In this document: piece by piece, positions 43,155 to 52,603 of the stretch
Position numbering within the stretch: position 1 is the stretch's first letter
Layout: each line of letters begins with the position of its first letter
NCBI RefSeq assembly: GCF_004117075.1
Contig: NZ_CP026721.1
Location: 1,612,001 to 1,676,000, forward strand
From: Fervidobacterium changbaicum
GTDB lineage: Bacteria; Thermotogota; Thermotogae; Thermotogales; Fervidobacteriaceae
Direction: 5' to 3'
DNA: 64,000 bases
Notes under the pieces: model-generated
Told to the model about the DNA's origin: nothing
Seen by the model: the letters and a program-made list of their open reading frames with translations, nothing else
The model's database searches: none
Position numbers and translations under genes: made by a program

Positions 43155-43509
43155 GATTCTCACCACCGTTTTCTTGCGTTGTGTAAACTGAAGCAATTTC
43201 GTCAACAACCGTTTCCTTACAAGCTGGCACTTTATTTTTGTATGCAGCCCTAATCATAACAGAAGAGGCAACCGGGTTTGTTAGTGCAATAAAGGCTATT
43301 AACAACAACGCTTTTCCGAGGAATGCAGGGTTAAGTATCCCAACACCGAGCGCCACTGAGAACGTTCCAAGTGTCGTTGCCTTTGTCGAAGCCTGAAGTT
43401 TTGTGTAAAAATCAGGCATCCTCAAAAGGCCGAGCCCTGCGTAGAAATAGAAAAGTGCACCGAGTGCTGTCAAGGTGTATCCAACTATCTGCTGGATTAA
43501 TCCTGTCAT
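43147..43509 (-). CDS. mbxC: Mbx subunit C, MnhG-like
   Basis: 120 residues, three membrane segments. MnhG signature LGLLRMPDFYTKLQASTKATTLG followed by LIAFIALTNPVASSVMIRAA (landmarks 43420-43260). Confidence 0.9.
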   Translation of the reverse strand: MTGLIQQIVGYTLTALGALFYFYAGLGLLRMPDFYTKLQASTKATTLGTFSVALGVGILNPAFLGKALLLIAFIALTNPVASSVMIRAAYKNKVPACKETVVDEIASVYTTQENGGENHE

Positions 43510-43814
43510 TTCACATCACCGTCCACGGATTTTGACTCAGCATTGTTAACAGCCTGATTTTCCAAATACCTTGCAAAGACTATGGTCTCGATAAACGAAA
43601 GCAACCCGTAGAGTATAGCGATATCCATGTACATGTTGTTTTTGAAAATATAGGCTATAAGTGAAACAAGACCTATGACCATTACGTTCATCATATCGAC
43701 TGCCATAAGCCTTTCGAAACTGGAAGGTCCCAAAAGAAAGCGCAAAAGAGAAAAGAATATCCCTAAACCGGTGAGACCAAAGACGATGAGGTCGATTAAA
43801 AGGCTCCCGCTCAT
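43506..43814 (-). CDS. mbxB: Mbx subunit B, MnhF-like
   Basis: 102 residues, three membrane segments; MnhF motif LLGPSSFERLMAVDMMNV and AILYGLLSFIETIVFARYLE. Starts overlap neighbours by four bases, as throughout this operon. Confidence 0.9.
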   Translation of the reverse strand: MSGSLLIDLIVFGLTGLGIFFSLLRFLLGPSSFERLMAVDMMNVMVIGLVSLIAYIFKNNMYMDIAILYGLLSFIETIVFARYLENQAVNNAESKSVDGDVK

Positions 43815-44290
43815 TCGTACACCCCCTTCAATATACGCTCAAATACACCGTAGAAACTCTTCTTAGACTCTTCGTCGGTTCCTTTAACTTCGATCCAGTG
43901 GATGTAAAGCTCATCATCTTTGATATCAACTGTAATCGTTCCTGGTGTGAGTGTTATTGAGTTCGCAAGTGTAAGCTTTGCAACGTCACCTTTCAAATCA
44001 GTTTTGATACGAACAAAACCGGGCTTCACCTTTACCTTTGGTTCAACCACCCTTGAAGCTACATCAAGGTTCGCCTTCAACATCTCCCAAATAAACACGG
44101 GAACGTACACGAAGACAAACTTGAACAGTCCGGGGATGAACTTCGCACTGAGCTTGATGTTGTAGTACCTCTTGAAAATCACGGAAATAACAGCCGAGAC
44201 GATGAGACCTACAATAATTTCCTGAGGGTCAATCGTCCAGGTGAGAACCAACCAAGTGAAAAAAGTCACAATAAAAACAGAAAAACTCAC
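43811..44290 (-). CDS. mbxA: Mbx subunit A, MnhE-like
   Basis: GTG at 44290, six bases after GGGAGGG, is chosen over the in-frame GTG at 44305; 159 residues. MnhE signature: WEMLKANLDVASRVVEP and NSITLTPGTITVDIKDDELYIHWIEV (landmarks 44090-43870). First gene of an operon in the order A-B-C-D-F-G-H-H'-M-J-K-L-N, the same order I recall for Pyrococcus mbx. Confidence 0.88.
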   Translation of the reverse strand: MSFSVFIVTFFTWLVLTWTIDPQEIIVGLIVSAVISVIFKRYYNIKLSAKFIPGLFKFVFVYVPVFIWEMLKANLDVASRVVEPKVKVKPGFVRIKTDLKGDVAKLTLANSITLTPGTITVDIKDDELYIHWIEVKGTDEESKKSFYGVFERILKGVYE

Positions 44291-44558
44291 AAAAATCCCT
44301 CCCACTCAGGATTAAGATATTTTTCACAAAGTCCTTAAAAAAGAAGAAGTAGCAACTTTTAATACTAATTTGGACTTTGCTTGTGAATTGAAAATAGACA
44401 ACAACACTCTACTTTTCTGGCATATTTTAACAACACACTTAAAAAGTGTCAAATACGAAAATAGGACAAAAAATGTCTGAAATAAGGGAAATCTTTGCTG
44501 ATTGCGAGTTTTTGTTGTCGTAGAATGTGCTTTGAAGATTAGTCAAATCCCCAAGCGT

Positions 44559-44564
44559 ATTATA
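44559..44564 (-). promoter_or_regulatory. Probable -10 box of the mbx operon; rest of the interval empty
   Basis: On the minus strand GGTATAAT with TTTGTT 17 bases upstream as the -35. It would give a leader of about 265 bases before mbxA. The interval 44291-44924 otherwise shows no credible gene; an 80-residue minus-strand frame at 44589-44831 has no ribosome site or family features. Confidence 0.45.
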
Positions 44565-44924
44565 CCAAATTTGTTTTTAAAAACAAAATCACAGAAATTC
44601 ATCAAGATACTGTATTCGGGGTGAAGATTGTATATAGACAATATGGTTCACCGATAGTAAGAGTTGTTGAGGGCTGTTGAAAAAATATGTATAAGACACA
44701 AAACCTATTGGCATTCTCAATATCTTTCGTGCGTAAATTGTTTTTCTCTGATAAAATATACTTGAAAAGAAATCCTCTGATTGTCTTAATGTGTTGTACT
44801 GTAAAAACTTAAGGATCAGCAAGAAAGGCATATCTTTTCAAAAGTTCGTTGTTCGCTAAGTAATAGATTAGAAATTTGCATTACTTCTAACTAATAAGAT
44901 GCAACTTGAAAGAGGTGATTTAAA

Positions 44925-45199
44925 ATGGTCACGTTTAAGAAAACAGCTTCAGAGCGGTTGGAGGAAGGTGACGCTCTCTACGATGCGGGGCTGTATGAAG
45001 AAGCCATAGAGTGCTATGATCAAGCAATAAAGCTTGAACCTGAGAACATTAACACACTCATTCTCAAAAGCACCGTATTAGCTCGTGTGAGGAAATTCGA
45101 TGGGCGTTGAGCTGCATCCAAAAAGCTCTTCAAATCGCTCCCAATAATGCCGATGCGTTGGAATTTAAGAATGCGATTTTGAAAATGCTGGGGAGGTAA
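44925..45199 (+). pseudogene. TPR-repeat protein, frameshifted
   Basis: ATG after AAAGAGGTGATTTAAA. The first 58 codons encode TPR helices (EEGDALYDAGLYEEAIECYDQAIKLEPENINTL), then a stop is met at 45108. A further TPR continues in another frame (ALSCIQKALQIAPNNADALEFKNAILKMLGR, ending at 45197-45199). Adding one G to the GGG at 45102-45104 restores one frame (…FDGALSCIQ…). So this is a 1-base deletion, a phase-variation-like slippage site or a sequencing error. It lies 18 bases before a second TPR gene. Confidence 0.75.
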
Positions 45200-45217
45200 A
45201 AGAAAGGGAGATTTTCG

Positions 45218-45850
45218 GTGGATATTTTTGGAAAAAGCGCTGGATATTTTCTAAACATGGGAAATCTTTTCTACGAACAAGGCAGGTACGAAGAAGTGCT
45301 CCAGTGTTATGAGCAAGCTTTGAGAATTGCCCCTTACTTTGCTGCAGCGTGGTACAATAAAGGCCATTTACTGAAACAGTTAGGCTGGTATCAAGGAGCT
45401 ATCCAATGTTACGGCGAGGTGTTGAGAATAGACCCATATTTCATTGATGCTTTCATCAATAAAGGCAATGCGTTGAAACAGTTAGGTAGGTACGAAGAAG
45501 CTATCCGTTGCTACGATGAAGCACTGCGAATTGATCCCAATCACTCAAGAGCATGGTATAACAAAGGTAACGCGATGTTGCAGATAGGTAGGTATGAAGA
45601 AGCTCTAAGATGTTATGACCAAGCTTTGAAAAACAATCCAAGTTATCTAGATGCCTGGAATAACAAGGGCGTCGTTTTGCAACAGTTAGGTAGGTACGAG
45701 GAAGCCCTCAAATGTTATGATGAATTGTTGAGACTTAACCCAAGTTACATCCGGGCTTGGTATAATAAAGGCAGTGTATTACAGCTATTAGGAAGGCATG
45801 AAGAAGCTCAGCAGTGCTTTGACCGTGCACGGGGATTTAATAACTTCTAA
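45218..45850 (+). CDS. TPR-repeat protein
   Basis: GTG at 45218 after AAAGGGAG; 210 residues made almost entirely of six 34-residue tetratricopeptide repeats with the consensus AWYNKGN-LLQLGRYEEAL-CYDEALRIDP. No signal peptide or membrane segment, no catalytic domain. TPR arrays bind partner proteins; the partner is unknown. The very regular repeats suggest recent internal duplication. Probably co-transcribed with the preceding frameshifted TPR gene. Confidence 0.88.
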   Translation: MDIFGKSAGYFLNMGNLFYEQGRYEEVLQCYEQALRIAPYFAAAWYNKGHLLKQLGWYQGAIQCYGEVLRIDPYFIDAFINKGNALKQLGRYEEAIRCYDEALRIDPNHSRAWYNKGNAMLQIGRYEEALRCYDQALKNNPSYLDAWNNKGVVLQQLGRYEEALKCYDELLRLNPSYIRAWYNKGSVLQLLGRHEEAQQCFDRARGFNNF

Positions 45851-46039
45851 AATTAGCGATAAATTTCTCTTCGATCATTTCAGCCCGTGCTTATGTTTTG
45901 TATTTAGTATTGTCACCAAGCGCAAGTATGCTTAACTGAGCAATGAATAGCTTAGACCTATAAAACGCTACGACAGAATACCGGAATTTGATATATGTTA
46001 GAGTTTAAATAAAACAGATGTTGAACCTTACATGGATAA

Positions 46040-46075
46040 AAAGCCAGACGCCGTTTTGAGCGGCGTCTGGTTTGG
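46040..46075. terminator. Bidirectional terminator between the TPR gene and pdxT
   Basis: Perfect 10-bp stem CCAGACGCCG / CGGCGTCTGG; TTTGGTTT follows on the plus strand and CTTTTTATCC on the minus strand. It directly follows the pdxT stop on the minus strand. Confidence 0.9.
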
Positions 46076-46076
46076 T

Positions 46077-46652
46077 TTATTTCTTATATTCTTTCACCAT
46101 CTCCACAAAATATTCGTGTATCCTTGTGTCATCTGTCAATTCAGGATGGAATGATGTGACGAGTACGTTATTTTGTCTGAGCATGACCGGATGGTTGTCT
46201 AAGAACGCGAGTGTTTCTACCCCTTCACCCCAAGCTTCAACACGTGGTGCGCGAATGAATATGGCTTTGAATGGTTTGTTGAAGCCTTTGATTTCGATGA
46301 ACTCGTCAAAACTATCAACTTGTCTTCCGTAAGCGTTCCTTCGCACCTTAATGTCAATAACCCCCAACGACTCTTGCGGGTAATTCTCGATTTCTTTTGC
46401 AAGGACAATAAGCCCTGCACAAGTTCCGTACACAGGAAATCCGTTGAGTATTTTCTCTTTCAACGCATCAAAGAGTCCTATTCGTTTCATAATGCGTATC
46501 ATCGTTGTAGATTCTCCACCGGGGATAATCAGTCCATCGACTTTTTCCAAGTCTTCAGGAGTTCTTACTACGTAGGTCTGTATTCCGAGTTTTTCTATCA
46601 TCCACTTGTGTTCTCTGAAATCACCTTGTATTCCCGAAACGCCAATTACCAT
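46077..46652 (-). CDS. pdxT: Pyridoxal 5'-phosphate synthase, glutaminase subunit
   Basis: 191 residues. Class I glutaminase with the nucleophile Cys in YGTCAGLI and the His-Glu pair in FHPELTDD; N-terminus [13 protein letters not shown] and PGGESTT oxyanion region. It delivers ammonia to PdxS. Starts three bases after pdxS, so the two are translated together. The mutase OraE at the window start needs PLP. Confidence 0.96.
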   Translation of the reverse strand: MVIGVSGIQGDFREHKWMIEKLGIQTYVVRTPEDLEKVDGLIIPGGESTTMIRIMKRIGLFDALKEKILNGFPVYGTCAGLIVLAKEIENYPQESLGVIDIKVRRNAYGRQVDSFDEFIEIKGFNKPFKAIFIRAPRVEAWGEGVETLAFLDNHPVMLRQNNVLVTSFHPELTDDTRIHEYFVEMVKEYKK

Positions 46653-46655
46653 TTT

Positions 46656-47531
46656 TCACCAACCTCTCTCTTGCAGTCGCACTTCGAGCGTCTCAATTTC
46701 CAAGCCTTCCATCGGTTCACCGATGTCTTCGGAGATTTTTAAGAGCATCTCGGGATCGTTCCAGTACGTAACTGCCATTACGATGGCCTTTGCCATCTTC
46801 ATCGGGTCTTTTGATTTGAATATACCACTACCTACAAAAACGCCATCTGCTCCAAGCATCATCATCAGTGCAGCATCAGCTGGTGTTGCAATTCCACCTG
46901 CAGCGAAGTTAACAACGGGAAGTCTGCCGAGTTCCTTGACTTGTTGAACGAGTTCCACAGGAGCACCTATCTCTTTCGCGTAGGTGACTATCTCTTCGTA
47001 TGGCATGTTCTGGACTTTTCTGATTTCAGACATAACAGTTCTCATGTGTTTTACAGCTTCAACCACATTTCCTGTGCCTGCTTCACCTTTTGTCCTTATC
47101 ATCGCGGCACCTTCTGCAATCCTTCTGAGAGCTTCACCGAGGTTCCTCGCACCGCAGACAAAAGGAACTTTGAATTCGTGCTTGTTTATGTGATACTTGT
47201 CATCAGCTGGTGTGAGAACTTCCGATTCATCGATGAAGTCTACACCAAGTGCTTCAAGAATGCGAGCTTCTGCAATGTGTCCGATTCTGACTTTCGCCAT
47301 CACCGGAATCGATACTGCTTCCATTATCTCTTTTATCTTCGCAATACTTGCCATCCTTGCGACTCCACCAGCTTTTCTTATATCCGCTGGAACTCTTTCA
47401 AGTGCCATAACTGCTACAGCACCGGCTTCTTCTGCTATCTTGGCTTGTTCAGCCGTTGTGACGTCCATGATAACGCCACCTTTGAACATTTCGGCAAAAC
47501 CCTTCTTAATTTCCCATGTACCTTTTTCCAT
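46656..47531 (-). CDS. pdxS: Pyridoxal 5'-phosphate synthase, synthase subunit
   Basis: ATG at 47531 is nine bases after GAAGGGAGG and gives the usual N-terminus ([20 protein letters not shown]); 291 residues. The TIM barrel has [16 protein letters not shown], the catalytic lysines in VMAKVRIGH and [13 protein letters not shown], and [17 protein letters not shown]. It makes PLP from ribose 5-phosphate, glyceraldehyde 3-phosphate and ammonia. Confidence 0.96.
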   Translation of the reverse strand: MEKGTWEIKKGFAEMFKGGVIMDVTTAEQAKIAEEAGAVAVMALERVPADIRKAGGVARMASIAKIKEIMEAVSIPVMAKVRIGHIAEARILEALGVDFIDESEVLTPADDKYHINKHEFKVPFVCGARNLGEALRRIAEGAAMIRTKGEAGTGNVVEAVKHMRTVMSEIRKVQNMPYEEIVTYAKEIGAPVELVQQVKELGRLPVVNFAAGGIATPADAALMMMLGADGVFVGSGIFKSKDPMKMAKAIVMAVTYWNDPEMLLKISEDIGEPMEGLEIETLEVRLQERGW

Positions 47532-47614
47532 ATATACCATCCTCCCTTCAATATTCTCCACTGCTCTCTGTGTCAAGTATATTTAACTACAGTACTTTTA
47601 CATTTTCAAGAGTG

Positions 47615-49279
47615 TCAGATTATAACCGTCTCGGTGTATTCACCAAATACTTCCCTCAGTGCGTTGCTGATTTCTCCAACTGTTGCGTAAGCTTTAACTG
47701 CTTCGAGTACGTACGGGAAGAGGTTTTCATCTGTTGCCGCAACTTCTTTGATTTTGTTGAGTAGCTTGTTTACTTTTTCGTTGTCTCTTCTTTCTTTGAG
47801 CTTTTTCAACCTTTCTTTCTGTTTCTTTTCGAGTTCTGGGTCAACTTTGAGAATCTGAGTTTGTTTTACATCCTCTTCTACTTGGAATTTGTTAACACCG
47901 ACGATTATCTCTTCGCCTTTTTCAACAGCGAGCTGGTGTTTGTAAGCGCTTTCATGAATTTCTTTTTGGACATAACCAGATTCTATGGCCTTTATCATAC
48001 CGCCCATCTGATCGATCTTTTCAATGTACTCCATCGCGCGTTTTTCGATTTCGTTTGTCATGGCTTCTACCACGTACGAACCACCGAATGGATCTATCGT
48101 ATCGGCAACACCGGATTCGTAGGCTATTATCTGCTGCGTTCTCAGTGCGATTCTTGCCGATTCTTCCGTTGGTAAGCCAAGTGCTTCGTCGTAGCTGTTA
48201 GTATGGAGCGATTGTGTGCCACCGAGTACGGCGGCGAGTGCTTGAATTGTAACGCGGATGATGTTGTTGAGTGGCTGTTGAGCTGTCAATGTGGAACCAC
48301 CGGTTTGTGTGTGGAACCTGAGTTTCAATGCTTCTGGATCTGTTACGCCGAATCTGTTCTTCATTATCTTTGCCCAGAGTCGTCTTGCCGCACGGAACTT
48401 TGCGATCTCTTCTAAGAAGTTGTTGTGCGCTGCGAAGAAGAACGAAAGTCTTTTACCAAAAACGTTTGGATCGAGTCCTTTCTTTATCGCAGCTTCGACG
48501 TACGCAATTCCATCGGCAAGTGTGAATGCAACTTCTTGAACTGCCGTTGAACCGGCTTCTCTGATGTGGTATCCGCTGATACTTATTGGGTTCCATTTCG
48601 GCATGTACTTCGAACAGTACTCGAATATGTCCGTGATGAGTCGCATGGAAGGTTCGGGTGGATAAATGTAGGTTCCGCGTGCAATGTATTCTTTCAATAT
48701 GTCGTTTTGAATTGTTCCGCTGAGTTTGTCTTGTGAAACGCCTTGCTTTTCTGCAACGGCAATGTACATAGCAAGAAGGATCATCGCGGTGCTGTTGATG
48801 GTCATGGATGTGCTGACTTGGTCAAGTGGTATGCCATCAAATAAGATTTCCATATCTTCGAGTGAATCTATGGCAACTCCAACCCTTCCAACTTCACCTT
48901 CCGCCATTGGGTCATCTGAATCATAACCGATTTGTGTTGGGAGGTCGAAAGCAACGGAGAGCCCTGTTTGACCTTGTTGCAAGAGGTATTTGTACCTTTT
49001 GTTTGATTCTTCAGCTGTTCCAAATCCTGCGTATTGACGCATTGTCCAAAATCTTGCACGGTACATTGTGGGTTGTACTCCACGCGTGAATGGGTAGTCT
49101 CCAGGGAAGCCTAAGTCGTCAACGTAATCTAGATGCTCGATATCTTCTGGTGTGTAAACACGTTTGATTTCATAGCCAGATGTGGACATGAACGGAGATT
49201 TCCTTTCCGGAACTTTGGCTATCGACTTCGCAACAACTTCTTCGTATTTCGCTTTCGCCTTCTGGAATCTTTCATCCAT
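47615..49279 (-). CDS. Methylmalonyl-CoA mutase, catalytic (large) subunit without B12 domain
   Basis: ATG at 49279 after GGGGGAGAAGACAG; 554 residues. The TIM-barrel mutase has [29 protein letters not shown] (49110-49020 region). The Tyr in RQYAGF and the Arg in [11 protein letters not shown] are the residues that favour methylmalonyl-CoA over isobutyryl-CoA. Typical [17 protein letters not shown] and [18 protein letters not shown] follow. The protein stops before a cobalamin-binding domain, so a separate small subunit must exist outside the window. It interconverts succinyl-CoA and methylmalonyl-CoA. A carboxyltransferase subunit in the same cluster fits that pathway. Confidence 0.88.
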   Translation of the reverse strand: MDERFQKAKAKYEEVVAKSIAKVPERKSPFMSTSGYEIKRVYTPEDIEHLDYVDDLGFPGDYPFTRGVQPTMYRARFWTMRQYAGFGTAEESNKRYKYLLQQGQTGLSVAFDLPTQIGYDSDDPMAEGEVGRVGVAIDSLEDMEILFDGIPLDQVSTSMTINSTAMILLAMYIAVAEKQGVSQDKLSGTIQNDILKEYIARGTYIYPPEPSMRLITDIFEYCSKYMPKWNPISISGYHIREAGSTAVQEVAFTLADGIAYVEAAIKKGLDPNVFGKRLSFFFAAHNNFLEEIAKFRAARRLWAKIMKNRFGVTDPEALKLRFHTQTGGSTLTAQQPLNNIIRVTIQALAAVLGGTQSLHTNSYDEALGLPTEESARIALRTQQIIAYESGVADTIDPFGGSYVVEAMTNEIEKRAMEYIEKIDQMGGMIKAIESGYVQKEIHESAYKHQLAVEKGEEIIVGVNKFQVEEDVKQTQILKVDPELEKKQKERLKKLKERRDNEKVNKLLNKIKEVAATDENLFPYVLEAVKAYATVGEISNALREVFGEYTETVII

Positions 49280-49334
49280 CTGTCTTCTCCCCCTTCGCTC
49301 CAAAATAACTCAGTCTTGCGCATTATTTAATCCT

Positions 49335-49634
49335 TCATCCTTGCCTGTCAATCTCTTGTCCTTTGCTTTCTGTTTGAATATACGACTGCACCATCTTTTT
49401 GCCTGTTTCAGTTTTCAGTGCAGTCTCTTTGAATTCTTTCATCTTCTCTTCAAGTACTTTCATGCGTTGTTGGTCGCGCTCGTAAATTTCCTTTAGCTCG
49501 CTTTCGGTGAGTTTTGTAAGCAGTTTTTCGCGTTCTTCAAGTAATTGATTGAGTTTTTCGTAGTCTTCATTCTCTATGGCTTCATCGATTTCCTTCTCAA
49601 TAGTTAATATATCACGCTCAATTTGATTTTCCAT
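49335..49634 (-). CDS. Small coiled-coil protein, FliT-like (tentative)
   Basis: ATG at 49634, nine bases after GGAG; 99 residues, nearly all charged helix (IERDILTIEKEIDEAIENED; LNQLLEEREKLLTKL). The pattern, a short helical bundle with EDYEKLNQLLEEREKLL, resembles FliT-type flagellar chaperones, but similarity is weak and no flagellar genes adjoin. It lies between the mutase and the AcpS-FolK fusion on the same strand. Confidence 0.55.
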   Translation of the reverse strand: MENQIERDILTIEKEIDEAIENEDYEKLNQLLEEREKLLTKLTESELKEIYERDQQRMKVLEEKMKEFKETALKTETGKKMVQSYIQTESKGQEIDRQG

Positions 49635-49654
49635 GGTCAATCACTCCAAACTTG

Positions 49655-50473
49655 CTAGCTTTTAGACTTTGACGCTTTGTTTTCTAATTCATCGAGGATT
49701 TCTCTTACAGTTTTCAGAGAAACAGGATGCACAAAATTCGGTGCTAATTCATACATCGGTTTCACAAAGAATATTCTATTCTCAAAATCGTAATGCGGAA
49801 CGGTTAGTACATCACTCTTGATAACCAAATTCCCGTAGAACAAAATATCCAAATCGATGATCCTTGGCCCCCATTTTTCGATGCGCACTCTTCCCATTTC
49901 TCTTTCTATTCTGAGTAGTTCATTTAAAAGCTCGTCTGGTGCAAAGTTGCTTTCTATTTCCACGACACAATTCAAGAAAGAAGGTTGATCTGTTTTTCCG
50001 TAAGCTTCTGTTTCGATAATACTCGATACGGAAAGTACTTTTGATATTTCGCTTAGTTTTTCGATAGTCTTTTGTATGTTTTCTTCACGATTTCCCAAGT
50101 TTGTTCCAATACCTAAGAACACTTTACCGTGCAATTTCTCAAGTACAACAGTTGCGAATGCGAACGAATCGTGCGATAGTGAGGCATGAATGTAGTTGTA
50201 AAGACCGTTTCTTGATGGCTTATAGCGGTGATGCATTGCGTAAAGACTACCGTCAATTCTGTTTAAGAAAGAAATATCCTGAAACGAGTTTCCCGATAAA
50301 CCTCTCAAGAGTGCTTTGAAGTAACTCTCTTTTAGTGCGAACCTGCCTGCGACGTATTCTTTAGTTATCTTCCCACCTTTATTTTTTCTTTCTTCTTCGG
50401 TAAGTATCCGTCTTTGGAGTTTTTCATCGACTCTGGAGATATCGACGATGTCGTTGCCCAGACCTATTATCAA
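49655..50473 (-). CDS. Fusion: holo-ACP synthase (AcpS) + HPPK (FolK)
   Basis: 272 residues with two enzymes in one chain. Residues 1-113 are a phosphopantetheinyl transferase of the AcpS type: GLGNDIVDISRV with its Mg-binding Asp, FALKESYFKALL with the Glu, and HASLSHDSFAFA. Residues about 116-272 are 6-hydroxymethyl-7,8-dihydropterin pyrophosphokinase: FLGIGTNLGNREENI, FLNCVVEIES, and the family signature VRIEKWGPRIIDLDILFYG. AcpS activates acyl carrier protein; FolK makes a folate precursor. Both halves keep key residues, so both may work. The start overlaps the stop of the preceding carboxyltransferase gene (ATGA). Confidence 0.9.
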   Translation of the reverse strand: MIIGLGNDIVDISRVDEKLQRRILTEEERKNKGGKITKEYVAGRFALKESYFKALLRGLSGNSFQDISFLNRIDGSLYAMHHRYKPSRNGLYNYIHASLSHDSFAFATVVLEKLHGKVFLGIGTNLGNREENIQKTIEKLSEISKVLSVSSIIETEAYGKTDQPSFLNCVVEIESNFAPDELLNELLRIEREMGRVRIEKWGPRIIDLDILFYGNLVIKSDVLTVPHYDFENRIFFVKPMYELAPNFVHPVSLKTVREILDELENKASKSKS

Positions 50474-51861
50474 ATCGGGTAGCCTCCTTCGTACTCGTTA
50501 ACGATAGACCAGTCAACGCAGATCTTCTCATCGTAGCGCTTTTTTAGGTACTGCTTTCCGACCTCACCCAAGATTGCGTAAATGAGCAAATCTTCATCAG
50601 TTGAAGCTAAAAGACCTATTTCTTTTTTTCTCTTTTCGAGTTCTGGTTCGATGTAATCTGCAGGTCTACCCTCTATCGGTTTTTCGTCACCCAGAATTTT
50701 TTTAACCAACTCTTCATCAATTGGTGCAGGTGGTCTTCCATAAAGGCCTTTTACGTAGTCTTTGACTTCCCTTGTGACTTTTGCATACCGTTCACCCGTT
50801 AACACGTTGAGTACTGCTTGCACACCGACGATCTGGCTTGTTGGTGTAACCAACGGAGGATAGCCAAGGTCTTTTCTCACGCGCGGGATCTCTTCAAGAA
50901 CAGCGTCGAGTTTGTTGAGCATCTTTTGTTCGGCAAGTTGTTTAACAAGGTTAGAATACATTCCACCCGGAACTTGCGAGGTAATTATCCTGTGGTCTAT
51001 ACTGTACATCTTAACATCGTACTCTTCGTATCCCTTTCTTACCTCGGCAAGATACTTCACGATCCTGTCAACCTTTTTCCAGTCTATCTCTGGTAACGAT
51101 TTGTATTCATTCCATGAGTAATAAATCGGTTCGAATGCGGGTTGGCTCGTTGTCATTGCAAACGGTGAAAATGCAGTATCAAGAATATCCACACCGGCTT
51201 CAATAGCGGCCAAGTACGCAAGTTCACCAAGTCCTGCTGTAGCGTGTGAATGTACTTCGACGGGCAAATCGAACTTTGATTTCAAGTTCTTGACCAGTTC
51301 TGCGGCAACCTTTGGTGTGAGCAGACCTGCCATGTCTTTTATACACAAAGAATGAACACCGCGTTCGACAAGCTGCTTGGCGTAGTTCATGTAGTACTCG
51401 ATGGTATGAACTGGACTGACGGTATACGATATTGCACCTTGAACATGCGCACCGCACTTCAAGGCAACCTCTATGCTCTTTTCCAAATTTCTTATATCGT
51501 TCAGCGCATCGAATATCCTGATTACCTGTACTCCGTTTTCAACTGTCTTTTTAACAAACAGTTCCACAACATCGTCCGCGTAGTGTCTGTAACCAACGAG
51601 GTTTTGTCCACGCAAAAGCATCTGGACTTTGGCGTTTTTCAGTTTTGACCTAATCTGCCTCAGTCGTTCCCATGGGTCTTCGTCCAAATATCTCACGCAT
51701 ACATCAAACGTTGCCCCACCCCAGACTTCAAGAGCTTGGAACCCCATACTGTCTACTTCTTCTATTATCCCAAGTATATCCCTTGTTCTCATTCTTGTGG
51801 CGATTAACGATTGGTGTCCGTCACGGAAAGTGGTATCTGTGAACATATTAAGCTGTGCCAA
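50470..51861 (-). CDS. Biotin-enzyme carboxyltransferase subunit (oxaloacetate decarboxylase alpha / pyruvate carboxylase B type)
   Basis: TTG at 51861, six bases after GAGGTG, is the likely start (AQLNMFTDTTFRDGHQSL); 463 residues. HMGL-like TIM barrel with the metal site residues in TFRDGHQS, IKDMAGLLTP and HSHATAGLG, followed by the PYC/OADA domain (TPTSQIVGVQAVLNVL). The biotinyl-carrier domain found at the C-terminus of many OadA proteins is missing, as in transcarboxylase 5S and split systems. It transfers carboxyl groups between biotin and pyruvate/oxaloacetate. The adjacent mutase gene suggests a methylmalonyl-CoA/succinate route. Confidence 0.86.
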   Translation of the reverse strand: MAQLNMFTDTTFRDGHQSLIATRMRTRDILGIIEEVDSMGFQALEVWGGATFDVCVRYLDEDPWERLRQIRSKLKNAKVQMLLRGQNLVGYRHYADDVVELFVKKTVENGVQVIRIFDALNDIRNLEKSIEVALKCGAHVQGAISYTVSPVHTIEYYMNYAKQLVERGVHSLCIKDMAGLLTPKVAAELVKNLKSKFDLPVEVHSHATAGLGELAYLAAIEAGVDILDTAFSPFAMTTSQPAFEPIYYSWNEYKSLPEIDWKKVDRIVKYLAEVRKGYEEYDVKMYSIDHRIITSQVPGGMYSNLVKQLAEQKMLNKLDAVLEEIPRVRKDLGYPPLVTPTSQIVGVQAVLNVLTGERYAKVTREVKDYVKGLYGRPPAPIDEELVKKILGDEKPIEGRPADYIEPELEKRKKEIGLLASTDEDLLIYAILGEVGKQYLKKRYDEKICVDWSIVNEYEGGYPI

Positions 51862-51983
51862 TTTGATCACCTCTTTTTTAATGCTGTTTTCAAAAATAAT
51901 TATAGCACCTTTGTGAAAAGTATAAAGTCGTATATCGTAAAGCAAACAAGAGAAAAGTAGCGCATCAGCTATATTGGTTATGA

Positions 51984-52012
51984 TAGACCACACTGTGAAA
52001 ATCTGGTATAAT
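51984..52012 (+). promoter_or_regulatory. Probable promoter of the 52-kb plus-strand gene series
   Basis: TAGACC at 51984-51989 and TATAAT at 52007-52012 with 17-base spacing, 40 bases before the next start. Confidence 0.6.
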
Positions 52013-52051
52013 TTAAAGGAAAAGAGTGTATTCTAAAAGGAGGTCAGGAGG

Positions 52052-52600
52052 ATGGGTCAGGAAAATTATGGTACAAATATCCAAAGGGAACATCATTCAA
52101 GACATTCAGCTCAAAGTTCTCGAATTTTCGGTAAAAGGGAATCAAAATTACCAAAGTGGGAGTTTTATTTTGTCATCTTGGTTGGGTTTATAACCTTTGT
52201 ATTTGGATTTATCTCCACAGCCGTTTATTTTGCCGTGATGTACATCTCTCCTATCGTTTCAAATCTCACGGGCTTTACTTTTTTGGAGTCAAGGTTTTTG
52301 CTTTTCACTTTGGCGATGCTGACGTTAAGCGGTTTCTTGCTGGCGGTTTATCCTTATTCAAAGGCTCTTGATGGAAATTCTTCTTTGTTTATAATCCTTT
52401 CGTTTATTGCATCAGGTATAGCACTGGGAGTTCAGGTTTACAAATTAGCGTTCAACGGACCTACCTGGATTGGGCTGGATCTACTTGGTGAGCATGGTAA
52501 TACCCTTGAAATGATGTACTTGGGTGCGGTGTACTTTGTGTACAATTTGATATTGTTCGTCTTGATATACACAATAATGAAAAAGGAGTTCGAAGAATAA
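52052..52600 (+). CDS. Membrane protein of unknown function, four predicted helices
   Basis: 182 residues, ATG after AAAGGAGGTCAGGAGG. The first 35 residues are polar (MGQENYGTNIQREHHSRHSA), then four hydrophobic segments (FYFVILVGFITFVFGFIST; FLLFTLAMLTLSGFLLAV; LFIILSFIASGIALGVQVY; MMYLGAVYFVYNLILFVLIY). I recognise no family. It is translated just ahead of tmcAL (three bases apart). Confidence 0.75.
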   Translation: MGQENYGTNIQREHHSRHSAQSSRIFGKRESKLPKWEFYFVILVGFITFVFGFISTAVYFAVMYISPIVSNLTGFTFLESRFLLFTLAMLTLSGFLLAVYPYSKALDGNSSLFIILSFIASGIALGVQVYKLAFNGPTWIGLDLLGEHGNTLEMMYLGAVYFVYNLILFVLIYTIMKKEFEE

Positions 52601-52603
52601 GTT

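Noticed and set aside
33106-44290. Membrane-bound NiFe hydrogenase (Mbh) as the identity of the large operon
   Set aside because: The large subunit has single cysteines instead of both CxxC pairs, and gene order matches mbx.
44589-44831. 80-residue minus-strand reading frame in the mbx-TPR interval
   Set aside because: No ribosome site, no recognisable domain, and the probable mbx promoter overlaps its region.
45218-45850. Direct repeats that might be a CRISPR or other DNA repeat array
   Set aside because: The about 102-bp periodicity is explained by 34-residue TPR units in an intact coding sequence.
47615-49279. Isobutyryl-CoA mutase
   Set aside because: The active-site Tyr in RQYAGF and the Arg before TYIYPP are those of methylmalonyl-CoA mutase.
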